The position numbers were made by a program, and so were the translations under genes. A model generated the notes under the pieces. That model saw nothing but the letters and a program-made list of their open reading frames with translations, searched no databases and had not been told where the DNA came from. This document shows positions 10,468-22,174 of a DNA stretch of 64,000 nt, in pieces. Numbering within the stretch: the stretch's first letter is position 1; every line of letters begins with the position of its first letter. Origin of the DNA: Mesodorylaimus sp. YZB2_4 (lineage: Eukaryota; Nematoda; Enoplea; Dorylaimida; Dorylaimidae); the NCBI GenBank assembly GCA_030248295.1, contig JASANH010000220.1, positions 124,001 through 188,000 of the forward strand. The letters are read 5' to 3'.

Positions 10468-12215
10468 CTTTGAACTGTAGGAACCGAAACGATAGCAACC
10501 TGCTCGACCGACCGCCTTCCTCGCCAATCACCCACTCGAATGACTTTCGTCTTATTTGTGCATTATCACAATGTAAAGTTCGACTGACCGACCTTGGAGC
10601 GGCAAGATCTAAACTCGACTCGCTTCAAATAGTTACTGTATGGTAGACCTCATTAGTGCGCAGTAGGTTACGATTCGCGTATACTACAGTATACTGGCAA
10701 TAAAACGACTGGTCAGAGGCCTCTAACATCGATTAATAGTTTTATTCGAAATATACAGCAGCTGGAAAGCGAGCTGTTGCTGAACCGTTCTCTACGGCGG
10801 TGAAACAGTTAAGTTCTCGTGCTTGCACACTGAACCAACTGTGCTGTGGTGTTGAGGTTCGAATCAAGCCACGCAGTCCAAGTACCGGAATAGTTTATTG
10901 CAAACGTCCACTACGGCGGACCAAGGGGACTCACGCAGGATCGGAAGAGCCGGCTACAAACGTCGGGTCGTCGAGAAGTCGGCTAATCGATCGAACTGAT
11001 CTGGACTGAACTCGCCAGGCAGGGAGCAGGGCCCTTATATAGGCGATGGCCTAGTCTTATCAATCCCTCGCATGTCAGGAAAACCAGCCAGCTCGGCATC
11101 TCACAATCAGCCTCGCCAGGGAGGAAGAAAAATAGTCTGCGCATTTGGGTGCACACTAGATGTTCCATGCTGATGGAGTACACTGAGGCACCTATTACAG
11201 CAGGGTCTAGGGCTCGGGGTGCGGGTGTGATTCAATGACCTATCCCCACTGTTCATCCTGGTCCTTTGAATGATTCGCTTCCTCTGAAGATACTATTCTG
11301 CTACCAGACCACCCGTCATATCTTTTTAGCATCACCCGCTGTGTTTGCTGTTTCACAATATTGGGAGAGTGATGTTTGCACCTAGGTTTGACCGAACTGG
11401 CTCTTGAAGCTGAACCAGGACCCGAACCAGACCGGATGGCTATTTTTTCTGAGCCACGACCGAACTGGACCGAAACCAGAACCAAACCAGGATCGAAATA
11501 CCAGGATCGAATTGCTGCTAGTCAGGCTGGACCAGACAAGTTGTAGCAAAGCTCAACAGCTTGTTCCTTGTTTATAAATGTCCTTTCACCAGGACCATCT
11601 TGAGCTAATAAATTTTCTATTTTTGCTAAGTCTGTCAGTGTTAAATGATAATAAAGGATCTTTTTTAGTCTCTAGTGAGTGTGATCTCATCAGTTGAGGA
11701 AAGCCATTTTCCTAAGAGCCTTGCAAACACGAGCCCGTTGGCCGCACTATTGATCTCACTGTCAGAACAATCCGACATCCAAAAGGTGAACTAGTGCAAC
11801 AAGAATAACACCAAACAGGCTTTTTCACGAGCGACACTTCCACACTGCAGCACCCAGGGACGGCTTTCTTCACACAATGTGTTCTTTAACGGCCAGCGCG
11901 GCTCGCCAGTTGAAACTGCATTTTTGGCATGGCTCATGGTTTTCTTATCATTATCTCCATCGCCAGAGACTATACGCCCTGCTACTTCAAAAAATGGTCG
12001 GCCTTTCCCGATTGAGCTTTCTCTCCAAAAAATGTTTAGAAAGCGCTGTAAACACTTTTTATTGGGCCAAAGGAAACTTGCAAATCGAAGGATTCTGAAA
12101 TTGTAACGCGCTAATGCAATGCGAACTGTAAGACACGCTCTTTCAGTGAGCCAGCTTCGGTTCATTCTTCGTGTTAAGCTTTTGTAGGGTTTGGTGGGTC
12201 TCGAGAGTGCGAAGA
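10468..12215. other. Intergenic region between divergent kinases
   Basis: Head-to-head spacer of about 1.75 kb between the two TTBK-like genes. Apart from the degenerate repeat near 11.4 kb I see no coding or RNA features. Confidence 0.5.
11385..11530. repeat. Degenerate short-motif repeat (ACCGAACTGG / AACCAGGA type)
   Basis: The stretch repeats GACCGAACTGG, GAACCAGGACC, GAACCAGACC and AACCAGAACC with variation, then CAGGATCGAA twice. It looks like a decayed minisatellite. Confidence 0.5.
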
Positions 12216-12263
12216 ATGGCCAGCGCAGCGTCAGCCCAAGAGCAAGGGCAAGTGGCCAGAACT

Positions 12264-12330
12264 GTTCCAAATTTACGAGATGCTGCAAAATCTGAGCTAC
12301 AGCGACAAGCCCGACTACGACTGGTCAAAG
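12264..12330 (+). repeat. Copy of last-exon segment inserted in exon 1
   Basis: This 67-base stretch repeats 13267-13339 with two mismatches in the first 54 bases, then a six-base gap and a few changes. Here it is read in a frame shifted by one base relative to the kinase frame at the 3' end, and it runs directly into the kinase start LVKERWRVVDKIG. Confidence 0.85.
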
Positions 12331-12850
12331 AACGGTGGCGTGTGGTAGACAAAATCGGAGCGGGCGGGTTCAGTGTCATCTACAAGGTTGAAGAGGTCAA
12401 TACGAAGGAGCAGTGCGCCATGAAGGTGGAGTCGAAAAATGATACAGCGGCAGGGATCAAAATGGAGGTGAGTCCAAGCACTTGAGACCGAGATAGCATG
12501 CTGAAAAGAGTGGGGGCGGCCTTTTAGGTAGCCACATTAAAGATGCTGGCCGCTCGAAAACTGCCGCAGCACGCTTGCGAATACTTGGGTTGGGGCGAAG
12601 TCGAGTCTTTCCGTTTCGTGGTCATGCAACTGCTGGGACCAAGCCTACGCCAGCTAGTTCGGAGCACCCCCATGAACGATTCACGGTTGGTACCACCGTA
12701 CGGCTTGGCGGGCAGGCTTTGGAAGCTATCGAAATTCTGCATCGACTTGGGTTCATCCGCCGGGATATCAAGCCTGGAACCTTTGCCATAGGGGCAAAGG
12801 AAAGCGATAGGCGAAATGTTTACATGTTGGACTACGGCCTGTGTCGGTAA

Positions 12851-13024
<174 letters not shown>

Positions 13025-13266
13025 TAACTCCTAAAACATGAAGCTTTCAAAAATAGAAGTGGTGTGTTTTAGGAGTTGGTTTTATATGATTATTGGCTTT
13101 CGAGACCCTAACTTGCCCTGGGGCGCCATCGCTGACGAAGATCGGGTAATCGATTAAGGAAAAGAAAACGGGACTAGAAGAACCTATCTTTCCTGTTTCA
13201 GGTCTTGAAGGTGAAGCAAGAGACGCCTGCAGCCGCTTTGCTGAAAATCTTTCCCGAGCCCGAGCT

Positions 13267-13339
13267 GTTCCAAGTTTACGAGATGCTGCAAAATCTTAGC
13301 TACAGCGACAAGCCCGACTAACGTTACGACTGGTTTAAG
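13267..13339 (+). repeat. Source copy of the duplicated segment, in the last exon
   Basis: This is the ancestral position: in kinase frame it encodes FQVYEMLQNLSYSDKPD, followed by the premature TAA and RYDWF. It has six bases (around the TAA) not present in the exon 1 copy. Confidence 0.85.
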
Positions 13340-13489
13340 CAGCAACTACAGAAGACTGAGCAACGGAGCGGGTCCTTGGACGAGCATCCATTCGACTGGG
13401 AACCTGGCGGAAAGTATTTCGATCGGCGCGAGAAGTTCGAGAAATTCGAAAGGCTTAACGAAGACGATTCCAGTATTGCCGAAGGGTGA

Positions 13490-14169
13490 CAAGAATGATG
13501 TGACTAGCTCGTTCGTTTTTTACGTGCTGACGATAAGAGTACTCTTGCAGAGATATCGAATGGTAAGCATTTTCATGGCGCATAGCCTGTTTTTTGTTTA
13601 CGAGTATTAAAAATAGCGGGCCTTTTTGTGATCCTCAGTGTGGGCTGGTGGCGATTCGACAGCAGACCTCTTCTTGCCTCTCATCCATTTCTCAACTGTA
13701 GCAGGTTTAAGCTGACAGCGCACACGCCAGCGGTTTCGCACTCAAGCGGCAAGTTGAGCCATATTTGGCCACTGATCGACTCTGAGTGCACAGGTTCGAT
13801 CCCTCTAAATACAACCTTTCATTCTGTACGAATCAACACACGCTAAAACTCGACTCAGTTTCTGCTCTGCCTGTGGCCGTAGCGTGCTCACACTTTTTCT
13901 TCACGCTCACATCATTGCCCGACGACTGCTGCCTGCCGCTGGATTTAACACGCTTTACTGCATTTGCGCGTACAGCACGTACAATCCGCACGAGGTGCAC
14001 TAGCCTTCATGACTGAACCTGCTGCTTCCATAATGAGGACAAAGATGAACTTGAATGCACAAGCCTCTTTTGTTGTTCATGCATCACAGGGTCGTGGGGG
14101 TAAAACTGGATCGGTCATGATTCGACAGGTCAGCAGCGCCCCACAACCGGGCATCCGATTTATCTCTTA
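13490..14169. other. Intergenic, no features seen
   Basis: About 680 bases between the kinase pseudogene and the tyrosine-kinase remnant. Open frames are short and without recognisable domains. Confidence 0.4.
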
Positions 14170-15560
14170 GCGTTTGACAGCGAGCTGTTACTTACGATCA
14201 GTGCCATTGTCTTCATTCGGTGCGAACTTGTTGCCTGTCGCCTTTGCACTGGTACTCTCGAACATTGACGAATGGTCACAGGCAACCCACTGGATCCACG
14301 CCAGACCACACATACACGACGAATCACTGGCTGATATATCATCACAGATCGCTTCATTCTCCCCCGCTGACGTCGCCGCTCGGGTGAATACTTCGACGAG
14401 TTCCGCAATCGACGGCCGCTCCTTAGGGTCCATGTTCCAGCTCTTCGTAACGATCTCTGCCTCTGGCGGCGCCACGTCGGATGGGATCTCGAGTCTCTTG
14501 CCTTCCCTCAATCGCTTGAGAATGTATTCGGCCCCTGCCTTTATCTCGTCCCAATACGGGCCTGCGTCGTTCTCCAGGATCTAAAAGAGCGAACTTCCTT
14601 CAGCTCCAGGTGCGATGCGCTCCGTGAATTCTTACCCCAGACGAGCCCTGCCACGATCCACGTGTTAGACTCGACAATCCACACTCGGCTGTCCATCGAT
14701 TCAGGTGCCGACCATACCACTGGCATTCGATTCGTATTCCTCAGACGATACTCCTTCCTATCGCGGATAACCTAGTCATCCCGAAGTCCTTGATATTCAG
14801 ACGCCCCAGCGTCGTCCCCTTCAGTTCCGAGCTGCCGCGTCGCGTTGCAGGCACCCTTCAACGGGCGAGATGTAGATGAGATGAGTAGAGTGACGAGCGA
14901 CGGAGTGACCCTTGTGGTGGATGTGTCGGATGCCCGCCGCCGTTTCGCTTGTCAACCGCATCTTGATGCCCATCGGGATCAGAGGGCCACGCCGTAGCAG
15001 CTTCTCCAGGCTGTTCTCTGAAAGTTGAAAGATAGAGCCCTCCAGGTTCTCAAAATTCTTCTTTATGAAAAAGGATTATTATTATTCCATTAAGGTTCTT
15101 GATTATTTTGTCAAGAACCAGAGCTAATTTTTTATCAGGTTTGGTTATTATCTTATACTCAATAATTTTTACTCTCTCCGCATCATTGAAGCACTTACCG
15201 CGCACTATTTCCATGATGTCATTCGTCGATGGTCACGACAAGTGCTACAACATCGTTAGGGTGTCCATTCACGTGCCACACGATATGTGCCTCTTTCAGC
15301 ATTTCGATTCGAGCGTCTTCCAACTTGCCCTTGCCTTCGTTCACCACCCAGTCCAACGGCTTCACAGCTACCGCCTCCTGTCAGCATCGCTTCGTAGACC
15401 GCTCGCAAGTAGCCCTGCAAGAAACCTGTCCTGATTTGAATCGAAAGCACGAGGATCGCTCGCCAATCCGATCTTACGTATTCCATCGTTCAATCTGCCT
15501 CGACAGCAATTCCCACCCCTGGCGTTCGATCGGTGAATCAAATCAGTCGATCGGCGTCGA
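14170..15560 (-). pseudogene. Receptor-type tyrosine kinase remnant
   Basis: Pieces in order on the minus strand: a WELLSRQIERW pre-kinase segment (about 15525-15485), then after an intron GYLRAVYEAML and, one base out of frame, VAVKPLD (about 15410-15350). Next come an EAHIVWHVNGHPNDVV stretch, an ENSLEKLLRRGPLIPMGIK segment with IRHIHHKGH (about 15015-14915), QRDAAARN, a stop, and one base out of frame LKGTTLGRLNIKDFGM (about 14840-14770). The C-lobe exons have VVWSAPESM (14726-14636) and EGKRLEIPSD, DPKERPSIAELV (14580-14190). HRDLAARN has become QRDAAARN. Several frame breaks and stops mark it as decayed. Possible extracellular exon remnants lie to about 15.98 kb. The C-lobe suggests an FGFR/VEGFR/Torso-type kinase. 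Confidence 0.65.
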
Positions 15561-15989
15561 AACAATAGCGCTGAAACAAAATCGAATCTGACGGCACTGC
15601 TAAAATTTAAAAACAGCCCTTACGCTGCCGTCTCGCTGCATAGGGATGTGTCTGATGTTTTCGCTCCACCGCACCGACACCGCGTACCATACTTTGCCAT
15701 TCTGGCATACAGTACTGGCGCAAGATGAAGTCGCTGAGTCACCTTAGCAGTGATCGCGTGTCGATCCCGTTGGTGGAGGGATTGGGACCTCCTCGGCCTT
15801 CGGATCTCGCTCGCTCTTCGCCGCCTGAAATACAAGACATGTTGGGGTTGCGGATGATGACCAGCACTACATATAGTCTGATTTACTTCCTTCTTGGACC
15901 CCATCGAATTTGCTCGCTTTGACTGACCAATCCTCTGTGACCGCACGGTATTTTGGAGCCGACCACTCACCATCACCGGCGATGTGACA

Positions 15990-16901
15990 TCTCCCGAGTG
16001 GACTGTAGTGAAGGTTCAGTGAGTCCCCTCGCATTGCTTAGGAAATTTGAAGCAGGTCAGATTTTTGAAAAGTATGAAGCGCAAAACTGAAGCATTTACG
16101 AAGGTCCGTTTGACAGCGCAAGATAGGCCGCGCCCCACCAAAGTGCTAAGTAGCCAATTAAGTTCCACGAGGTTTCTCTGATTATCAGAATTTCATGTTG
16201 ATGCTCAGTGAGAACTGTGGCCCAGGACGTACCTATCTCAACACCGTGCTGGCGTGAGTCTCATCTGCTAACATTGCGGTACGCAAGACTTACGATTAGC
16301 TCCCTAAGCATGGCCTCAATTGTATCCTGCTGGCCAGAGACAAATATCCATTCTTAATGAGGAATTATTTTTCCATTCCCCGCAGGAGACAGTGTTATCT
16401 ACTGGCGCCCCTAATGTATAACTTGTTATTGATGAGATGCTGAATACGCTTAGGCATTCTTCGGCCATAACTGTGATGACATAAATGTCATGTACAGACA
16501 GTATGTACATTAGCATATGATGACACGGCTTCGCACGACCTTTGGACCTGTGAATAGAAAGACGTTGTTGCTACATCAATATTCGTTCCGACCAATGGTC
16601 GCAATGTACGACCACTGTATGCAGGATGTGATACTGCTAGACAAATCATTATTCCCATGTAGCCTCTGTATTACAGAAATGAGAACCTTTTTAAGCGATA
16701 TTTATAAAGAAACCGAACCAGTACAGTTTGACACAAGTGGGCGGGCATGATATGACAAGAGTGAAATTGGTCCAACGGCTCTACCCAACGGTTAGGCCGC
16801 AATAACAACACAACGGAATCACCACGGGGGCACATTGTTTTCGTAACTCAAGATTTGGTTCAATAACTTATTTTAATGGATAGTCTATTTTCTACTTTGA
16901 C
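15990..16901. other. Intergenic, no features seen
   Basis: AT-richer stretch downstream of the 16.9 kb GPCR gene. No recognisable coding sequence or repeat was seen. Confidence 0.4.
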
Positions 16902-18587
16902 TTATAACTCGATCGTTTCCATGCGAGCTGATTTCAGTGGGTTCAGAGAACTGCACTCGCTTGTCGTTGTGGACAGGCGGGATTTTCTCGGGACAGGGCC
17001 TCCGTATTCGGCGCTGACTGTTGTCAGGTCAAGAACTTTATCACTTTCACTTCCCCGAGCCGCGTTTCGATGTTTTAGATTGTTGAGCCAGACGTTAGCT
17101 TCGCGACTGTTCAGGCCAGCCAATCGATTTTGAACGCTGGACGAAGCGCGGCGGTGAGGACTGGATAAAAACAAGTTTCCTTGACGAGGACTGGCGAAGC
17201 AGACGGCCACCAGACGTCGTCGAAACGAACCACTGGCGAAGCAGTATAGGAAGAAGTCGAGGACTTTTTCCAGCATGACCAGCGTGTTACTGATATCGCT
17301 GACCGGGAAATACCACCATGGCGTGGTGATGGGCTTGCGATATATCATGAACTCGGTATAGCGCACAATGTCGTAGACAACCACCAGCGAGGATGGAAAG
17401 AGTAAGCAGGCCGTGGTCAGGGTGATGGACAGGACTACCAAGGCAACTTTCTTCTCTCGATCATCTTCGAAGCGGACCACCGACTCCTTGCGACTGGCCT
17501 TGCGACAAGATCGCTTCATGCGTAGACGGCTGTCGCTCACTTTGTGCAAATTGGGATCGCGATTCCGACGAAGATAGTAGACCAAGGACCCGTTGAAGTA
17601 GAACAAGAGGCCGATCGGAAACAGCGAGCAAAGCACAGAATGGATTTGGCGTGACGCGTGACCGTAAGCCCACAGCTTAGGATCGGGAAATAGCCGGTAC
17701 AGAGTGCGGTTCGTGTTTTCGCAACTGACGGCGGTCACTCGACGGAACCAAAAAGCGTAGTACGAACAGACGATCAAAGAGACCAGAGCTATGACGCATG
17801 TGGCAAGCACGATGAGTCGCTTACGGATCATCAAATGAGCTTTCAACGGATGTCTTATGGCAATGAACCGTTCGATGGTGCACAGCACTGCCAGCCTGAA
17901 AAGTGCATGCAACCATATTCACGTGCACAGCATCTAGTGCAGTTGTCACACACATCATAGGCGAGAGTCCTGAAGATTTTCACATGAGCAGCCGCGGTGT
18001 TGCCTCCCAGATGCCGGGCCGTGGCGCAGCGTGACTTGGCTCACGGACCCCCGCGGCTTACATCCCCTCTCGGGTCGTGTTATTCAGCGTAGCGAAAGAG
18101 TAACTCTCGGGGTCCAAGCAAACATCTGACCCCCCACCAAGCAGCGCTCACATTATCGAACCCGGAACCGATAATTAGCGTGCCTCTACCCGAACGACCC
18201 CTTCACTTACCAAGTAGAAGTCATGGCCAACCAATTAACCGTGACGATCAAAGGTTGCTTCATTTGATGATGGTAGAACCTGCTGAACGAATCCGAGTCG
18301 ATCAAACCTTCGTACAGGTGCAGGTTGGTCAGCATGGCGGCCACAGAGTGAGCCAGATCCACGGCAGCCATGGCCGAAAGGATGAAGTGGGTCTTTGTGC
18401 GCATTCCTTTGCTGCTGAATACGATCAGTATGAATCCATTGCCAATCACACCCGCAATGACCAAAATGGGCACTAGCCATCTTAGGTACGCGGTCAAGTA
18501 GGTCTCCGAGTCAATTAGACAAGATACTCTAACACCAGAACTGCCGTTGCAGCCAGTCCCATTCGACAAGTCTCCACTCGTGTTCAT
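16902..18587 (-). CDS. Class A GPCR, neuropeptide-receptor type
   Basis: Two exons, 18587-18211 and 17895-16902, join at a Trp codon to give 456 residues with seven hydrophobic segments. The N-terminus has NTS and NGS glycosylation sites. TM1 contains the conserved GN (VIGNGFILIVF). TM2 has the AVDLAHS form. TM3 ends with ERFIAIRHPLKA, an ER-F/Y variant of DRY usual in FMRFamide-receptor/GPR139-like groups. Intracellular loop 3 is basic, TM7 is followed by SGSFRRRL, and the tail is long and Ser/Thr-rich. An in-frame ATG at 18623 offers a slightly longer start. The ligand cannot be named. The 315-base intron has no clear repeat. Confidence 0.82.
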
Positions 18588-19639
18588 CGTCGCACAGATT
18601 CGATCACACGAATACGCTCTCAAATGAACAAGCCGGTATGCAATTCATGGCAGCCACCCATGTCGGGAACATTATGTCGGCCAGACAAGCCTTCATTATC
18701 CGTCCCAATACCAAGATCGCGCTTATAATTAGCGAGCCAGGCAGCTAACGCGAACGTCAATTTTAGTTAATCGTAAGCAATGATTACCAAAGTGCCAATT
18801 TCCGCTTAGCTCCTTCTAGCACCGTCTCGACCATCCGCTCTCCCCGTCCACGTCGTCAATGCCTTAATCGGTCGGAAATGTCAGGCCTTATACCTGGCAG
18901 ATGATGTAAGTCGAGATGTCGGACACGGTCTGCTACAGTAAGACTGTCTCCACCGGTGAATAGTCTATGCGATAACACGCCCCATAGAACTCAGATAGGA
19001 GTGAACCAGCAGGCGTATGAGCACCAACACGTGCTCCCTCAACATGGATACATGTAATTGAAGCCTTGAGATCACGCCAATTCAATTCTTTTCTGTTAAA
19101 AAGGCGACAGGTAAGAAGAGAGAGAGCAGGACCGCATGGCCTCGAGGTCAGCCGAGCGACAACATTCTAGCCCATTTTATATTTTCTTCTTCTGCTAAAA
19201 GGAAATGACATTTCAGTCTTGTTGATTAACTTGATTTGCTTTCTGCCTAATGCCATCCTACGTGCTTCGTGGAAAGACACAATCTCGACGGGAGACAACA
19301 GAAACCTAGTTAAGCTCAGAAAGGCGAATGCCATTTCTGCTCCAATTAACCACAACACGTCTTCGGCAGCTTCTAACCAAACTAATATTCATGGACAGGC
19401 CGGGACCTCCATCCTGCCGAGCTCTTACAATTAAGCCAGGGCGTAAAACAGTCCATCCTACAAATACGACTACAATGCCACAGTAGGCAGGCCAGATATG
19501 GGGCCCAGTCCGCAACGCACGTCACGCGCCGCAGTGCTCGTAACATGGTCAAAACAAATTATCACTTCGCTAACGACTTCCGCATTGTTTTCCATTCGAC
19601 ATTCAGGCACAACGCATCGCTATTACAACTAAATTTAGT
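18588..19639. other. Intergenic, no features seen
   Basis: About 1 kb between the GPCR start and the WDR74 stop. It probably holds the GPCR promoter. No recognisable coding or repeat sequence. Confidence 0.4.
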
Positions 19640-21790
19640 TTATACTTCAGCAAAACTTTTTTTCTTTCCCGTTATCGATGGTGACTCGCTTGGAGATTTC
19701 CGTTTCCTTTTTACTACCTTTTGATCTTTCTCAGAGTTTTCCGCTGTTGTTCTTGATGGTTTTCTTTTTTTGCGTAACTTCGGGGCTTCGGATGGTGACA
19801 AGGGGCGTTTGATAGGTTTCTCGGCCAAAAGAGTCTCCCGTTTCTTTTTCTTCTTCGGTTTCACGCGCTTTTCTGGATCAGACCCGATGGAACTGTCGCT
19901 AGTTGACACGCTAGAATTTCGATTACGTCTTTTCTTCGTGTCATCTATTTTCTTCATGTCCTCCCATAACACATCCTCGTCATTCGACCCCTCGTCTTCG
20001 TCCGAACGATACATCTTCTCTTCGTCCTCGTCATCATCGTCTTCTTCTTCTCCATTTCGGGAGATTGACAGCTCTTCGTTCAAGAGCAAACAATTCAAAC
20101 GCACTTTGCAATAAATCTGAAATTACACTAATTAATGTCAGTCCTGTCAATCCAAATTTGTAAACAACATACCTTGTGCAGCTGTTCCTTTGTGAAAACG
20201 TTATGCAATCTAGCAAATCGATCGATGCCGCAAGAAGCAACGTAAGGCTCCCTAGGATGACATTCGATTGATGATATTGACCCAGCAAACCCTCTGTAGC
20301 AGTGGACCAACTTCGAAGCACCTGAAAAACAGCTGACTATGAAAACTTACATAAACGGCTGTAGCATCAACAATTGAATCTTACTTTTGCCTCGCAAGTC
20401 GAATAGTCCCATTTGCCCTTGAGCGTTTCCCGCAACCACTTGACTGAATACAAGATACTTTGCAAGTTTGGTCAACCATGGCAACTAAAAATGGCTTACT
20501 TCTCTATCGATGTCAGGCTGATGCTTGTGAATGGACACTCTCCCCATTCTACTTGTACGACTGGACGACGCTGCTCTCCTCGAGGATCGTATAGCCGAAT
20601 CTGAAAAAGAGGGGCTAGTCAGTGTGTTATGGTATGGTCTTCAAGGGAGGGTATGAAAGGAAGAGAAGACAACCTTTTTTATTTCAGACATTCCGATGAC
20701 CTTATGCCTGCTCTTTCCTACCACAATTCTGACACACTCACGTGATGATGGCCCGTACAAGTAATTACGCATTCATTGTTCCAAGCGAATCGAAAATCCG
20801 TTTCCCAAATCGGGACACGCAAGTCCAACCAATCGTGTTTGACGTTTTTGACCATAAACACTGGTTGCTTTGTGTTGTGAAGATCCCAAAGCTTTAATGG
20901 GTTTTCCTTCCCGCCAGTAGCCAGGATATAATTCTTGACTGGACTACGCCTCATACGACACAGGTTATCGCCAGCGTTGATAGTTTCCTGAAAGGAAGAG
21001 AACTTTTGACTTTTTACTTTGCCCACTCACTAGCGCGAAGTTCGTTTTGCCCCCAAGTCGGTTAGCAGTGCAAGGTCAGCGAAGGTTTTTGGCTTCAATG
21101 AGCCGACGGGTCCTTCGTGCCAGGGATTGAACCGAAAGGGTAGAACGCTGATAACAATATTACGATGTTGTCTGGACCTTATTTACCTCTTTTCGGCAAC
21201 CGTTCAAATTCCAAAAACTAACTTCGCCTGATTCAATGCACGTGGCTATCTTGCCGCTAAAACAGAAGAGTTATCAGACGATGCAAAGTATAGACATGAA
21301 TGGAGACAACCCTTTGATTCGCTAGCAACAACTGATCGTACCTCTCCAGTTCTTCCAATCCTTTAATCGCCCCTCGGCCACCTTCACAACTGAACAAAGT
21401 CGTGTACGAATTCGTCGAAGGATCAAACAACTTCAACTGTCGATTCACCAAAGCACATAAAATAGATTCGCTTTCCGTTTCATCCGCATCGTTATTTTGT
21501 TTAGCAATCGCCGCTGTTTCTCGTGAAAGTCGACACATTCGTGAAATTTCTTGCGCTCGAGTTAAGCCGTCGATCGGATTCAAATTACGAAACGCGTTTT
21601 TTGAGAAGTCAATTCCTGAAAACAGAGAACACAACGTTTTTCCAGACTCTTTTAAAATCGAAACAACTGGACAGTAGGGTTATTCTTTTATTGGGTACTT
21701 TCAGAGAGTTTTTGGATTTCCTTGAGATTGGCCTAATTCTTACTCACCTTTCAGAGAACCAGTCTCTGCTCCAATGTATGCGTCGATCAT
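19640..21790 (-). CDS. WDR74: WDR74 (Nsa1-type) WD-repeat ribosome biogenesis factor
   Basis: Eight exons: 21790-21748, 21615-21342, 21256-21187, 20987-20742, 20600-20500, 20443-20385, 20321-20173 and 20116-19640. The frame holds throughout for 472 residues. The family pattern is clear: AYIGAETGSLKG at the start, then IATCIESGEVSFWN, ILATGGKENPLKLWDL, VKHDWLDLRVPIW, TCTGHHH-IRLYDP, VVAGNAQGQMGLFDLR, YVASCGIDRFARLH and YCKVRLNCLLL. The lysine- and acid-rich tail of about 145 residues follows the propeller and carries nuclear-localisation-like KRKRK patches. WDR74/Nsa1 acts in the nucleolus in maturation of the 60S subunit with the AAA ATPase NVL. It is head to head with the tRNA synthetase gene, so the two translation-related genes may share a promoter. 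Confidence 0.92.
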
Positions 21791-22174
21791 TGTCTCTCAT
21801 AAATTCTAGGGGAACATTAGAAAATAAATCAGAAGGCGAGCAATAAATTCAAATTGATCTAGTGATAAGAATCTGAAAATATTTTCCCGCTATTCAGCGG
21901 ACAAATTTTTACGAGCCTGATGCTCAGGTACGCAGCGAGTGTGCGTCAATCCCCTCCCCATTTTGGAAATTTTTCTTTTCGAGTGATGACGAAACTGATT
22001 GACGTACGGTTTTCCCTTTTATTCGTCGTAAAATCGTGAAGGCGTATCAGTTTATTCAGTCGTGGCAGCCCCCTAACCGATATAATACAAGCTCTTTCAA
22101 AGTGAAAAGGTTGGTGACTAAAATTACAGTTTGAAACTCGGTTGAGATAGGCTACACCTTTGGTCCTGAAAATT
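21791..22174. promoter_or_regulatory. Probable shared promoter of WDR74 and WARS
   Basis: A 384-base gap between two divergent start codons. No TATA box is obvious. The role is inferred from position only. Confidence 0.4.
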
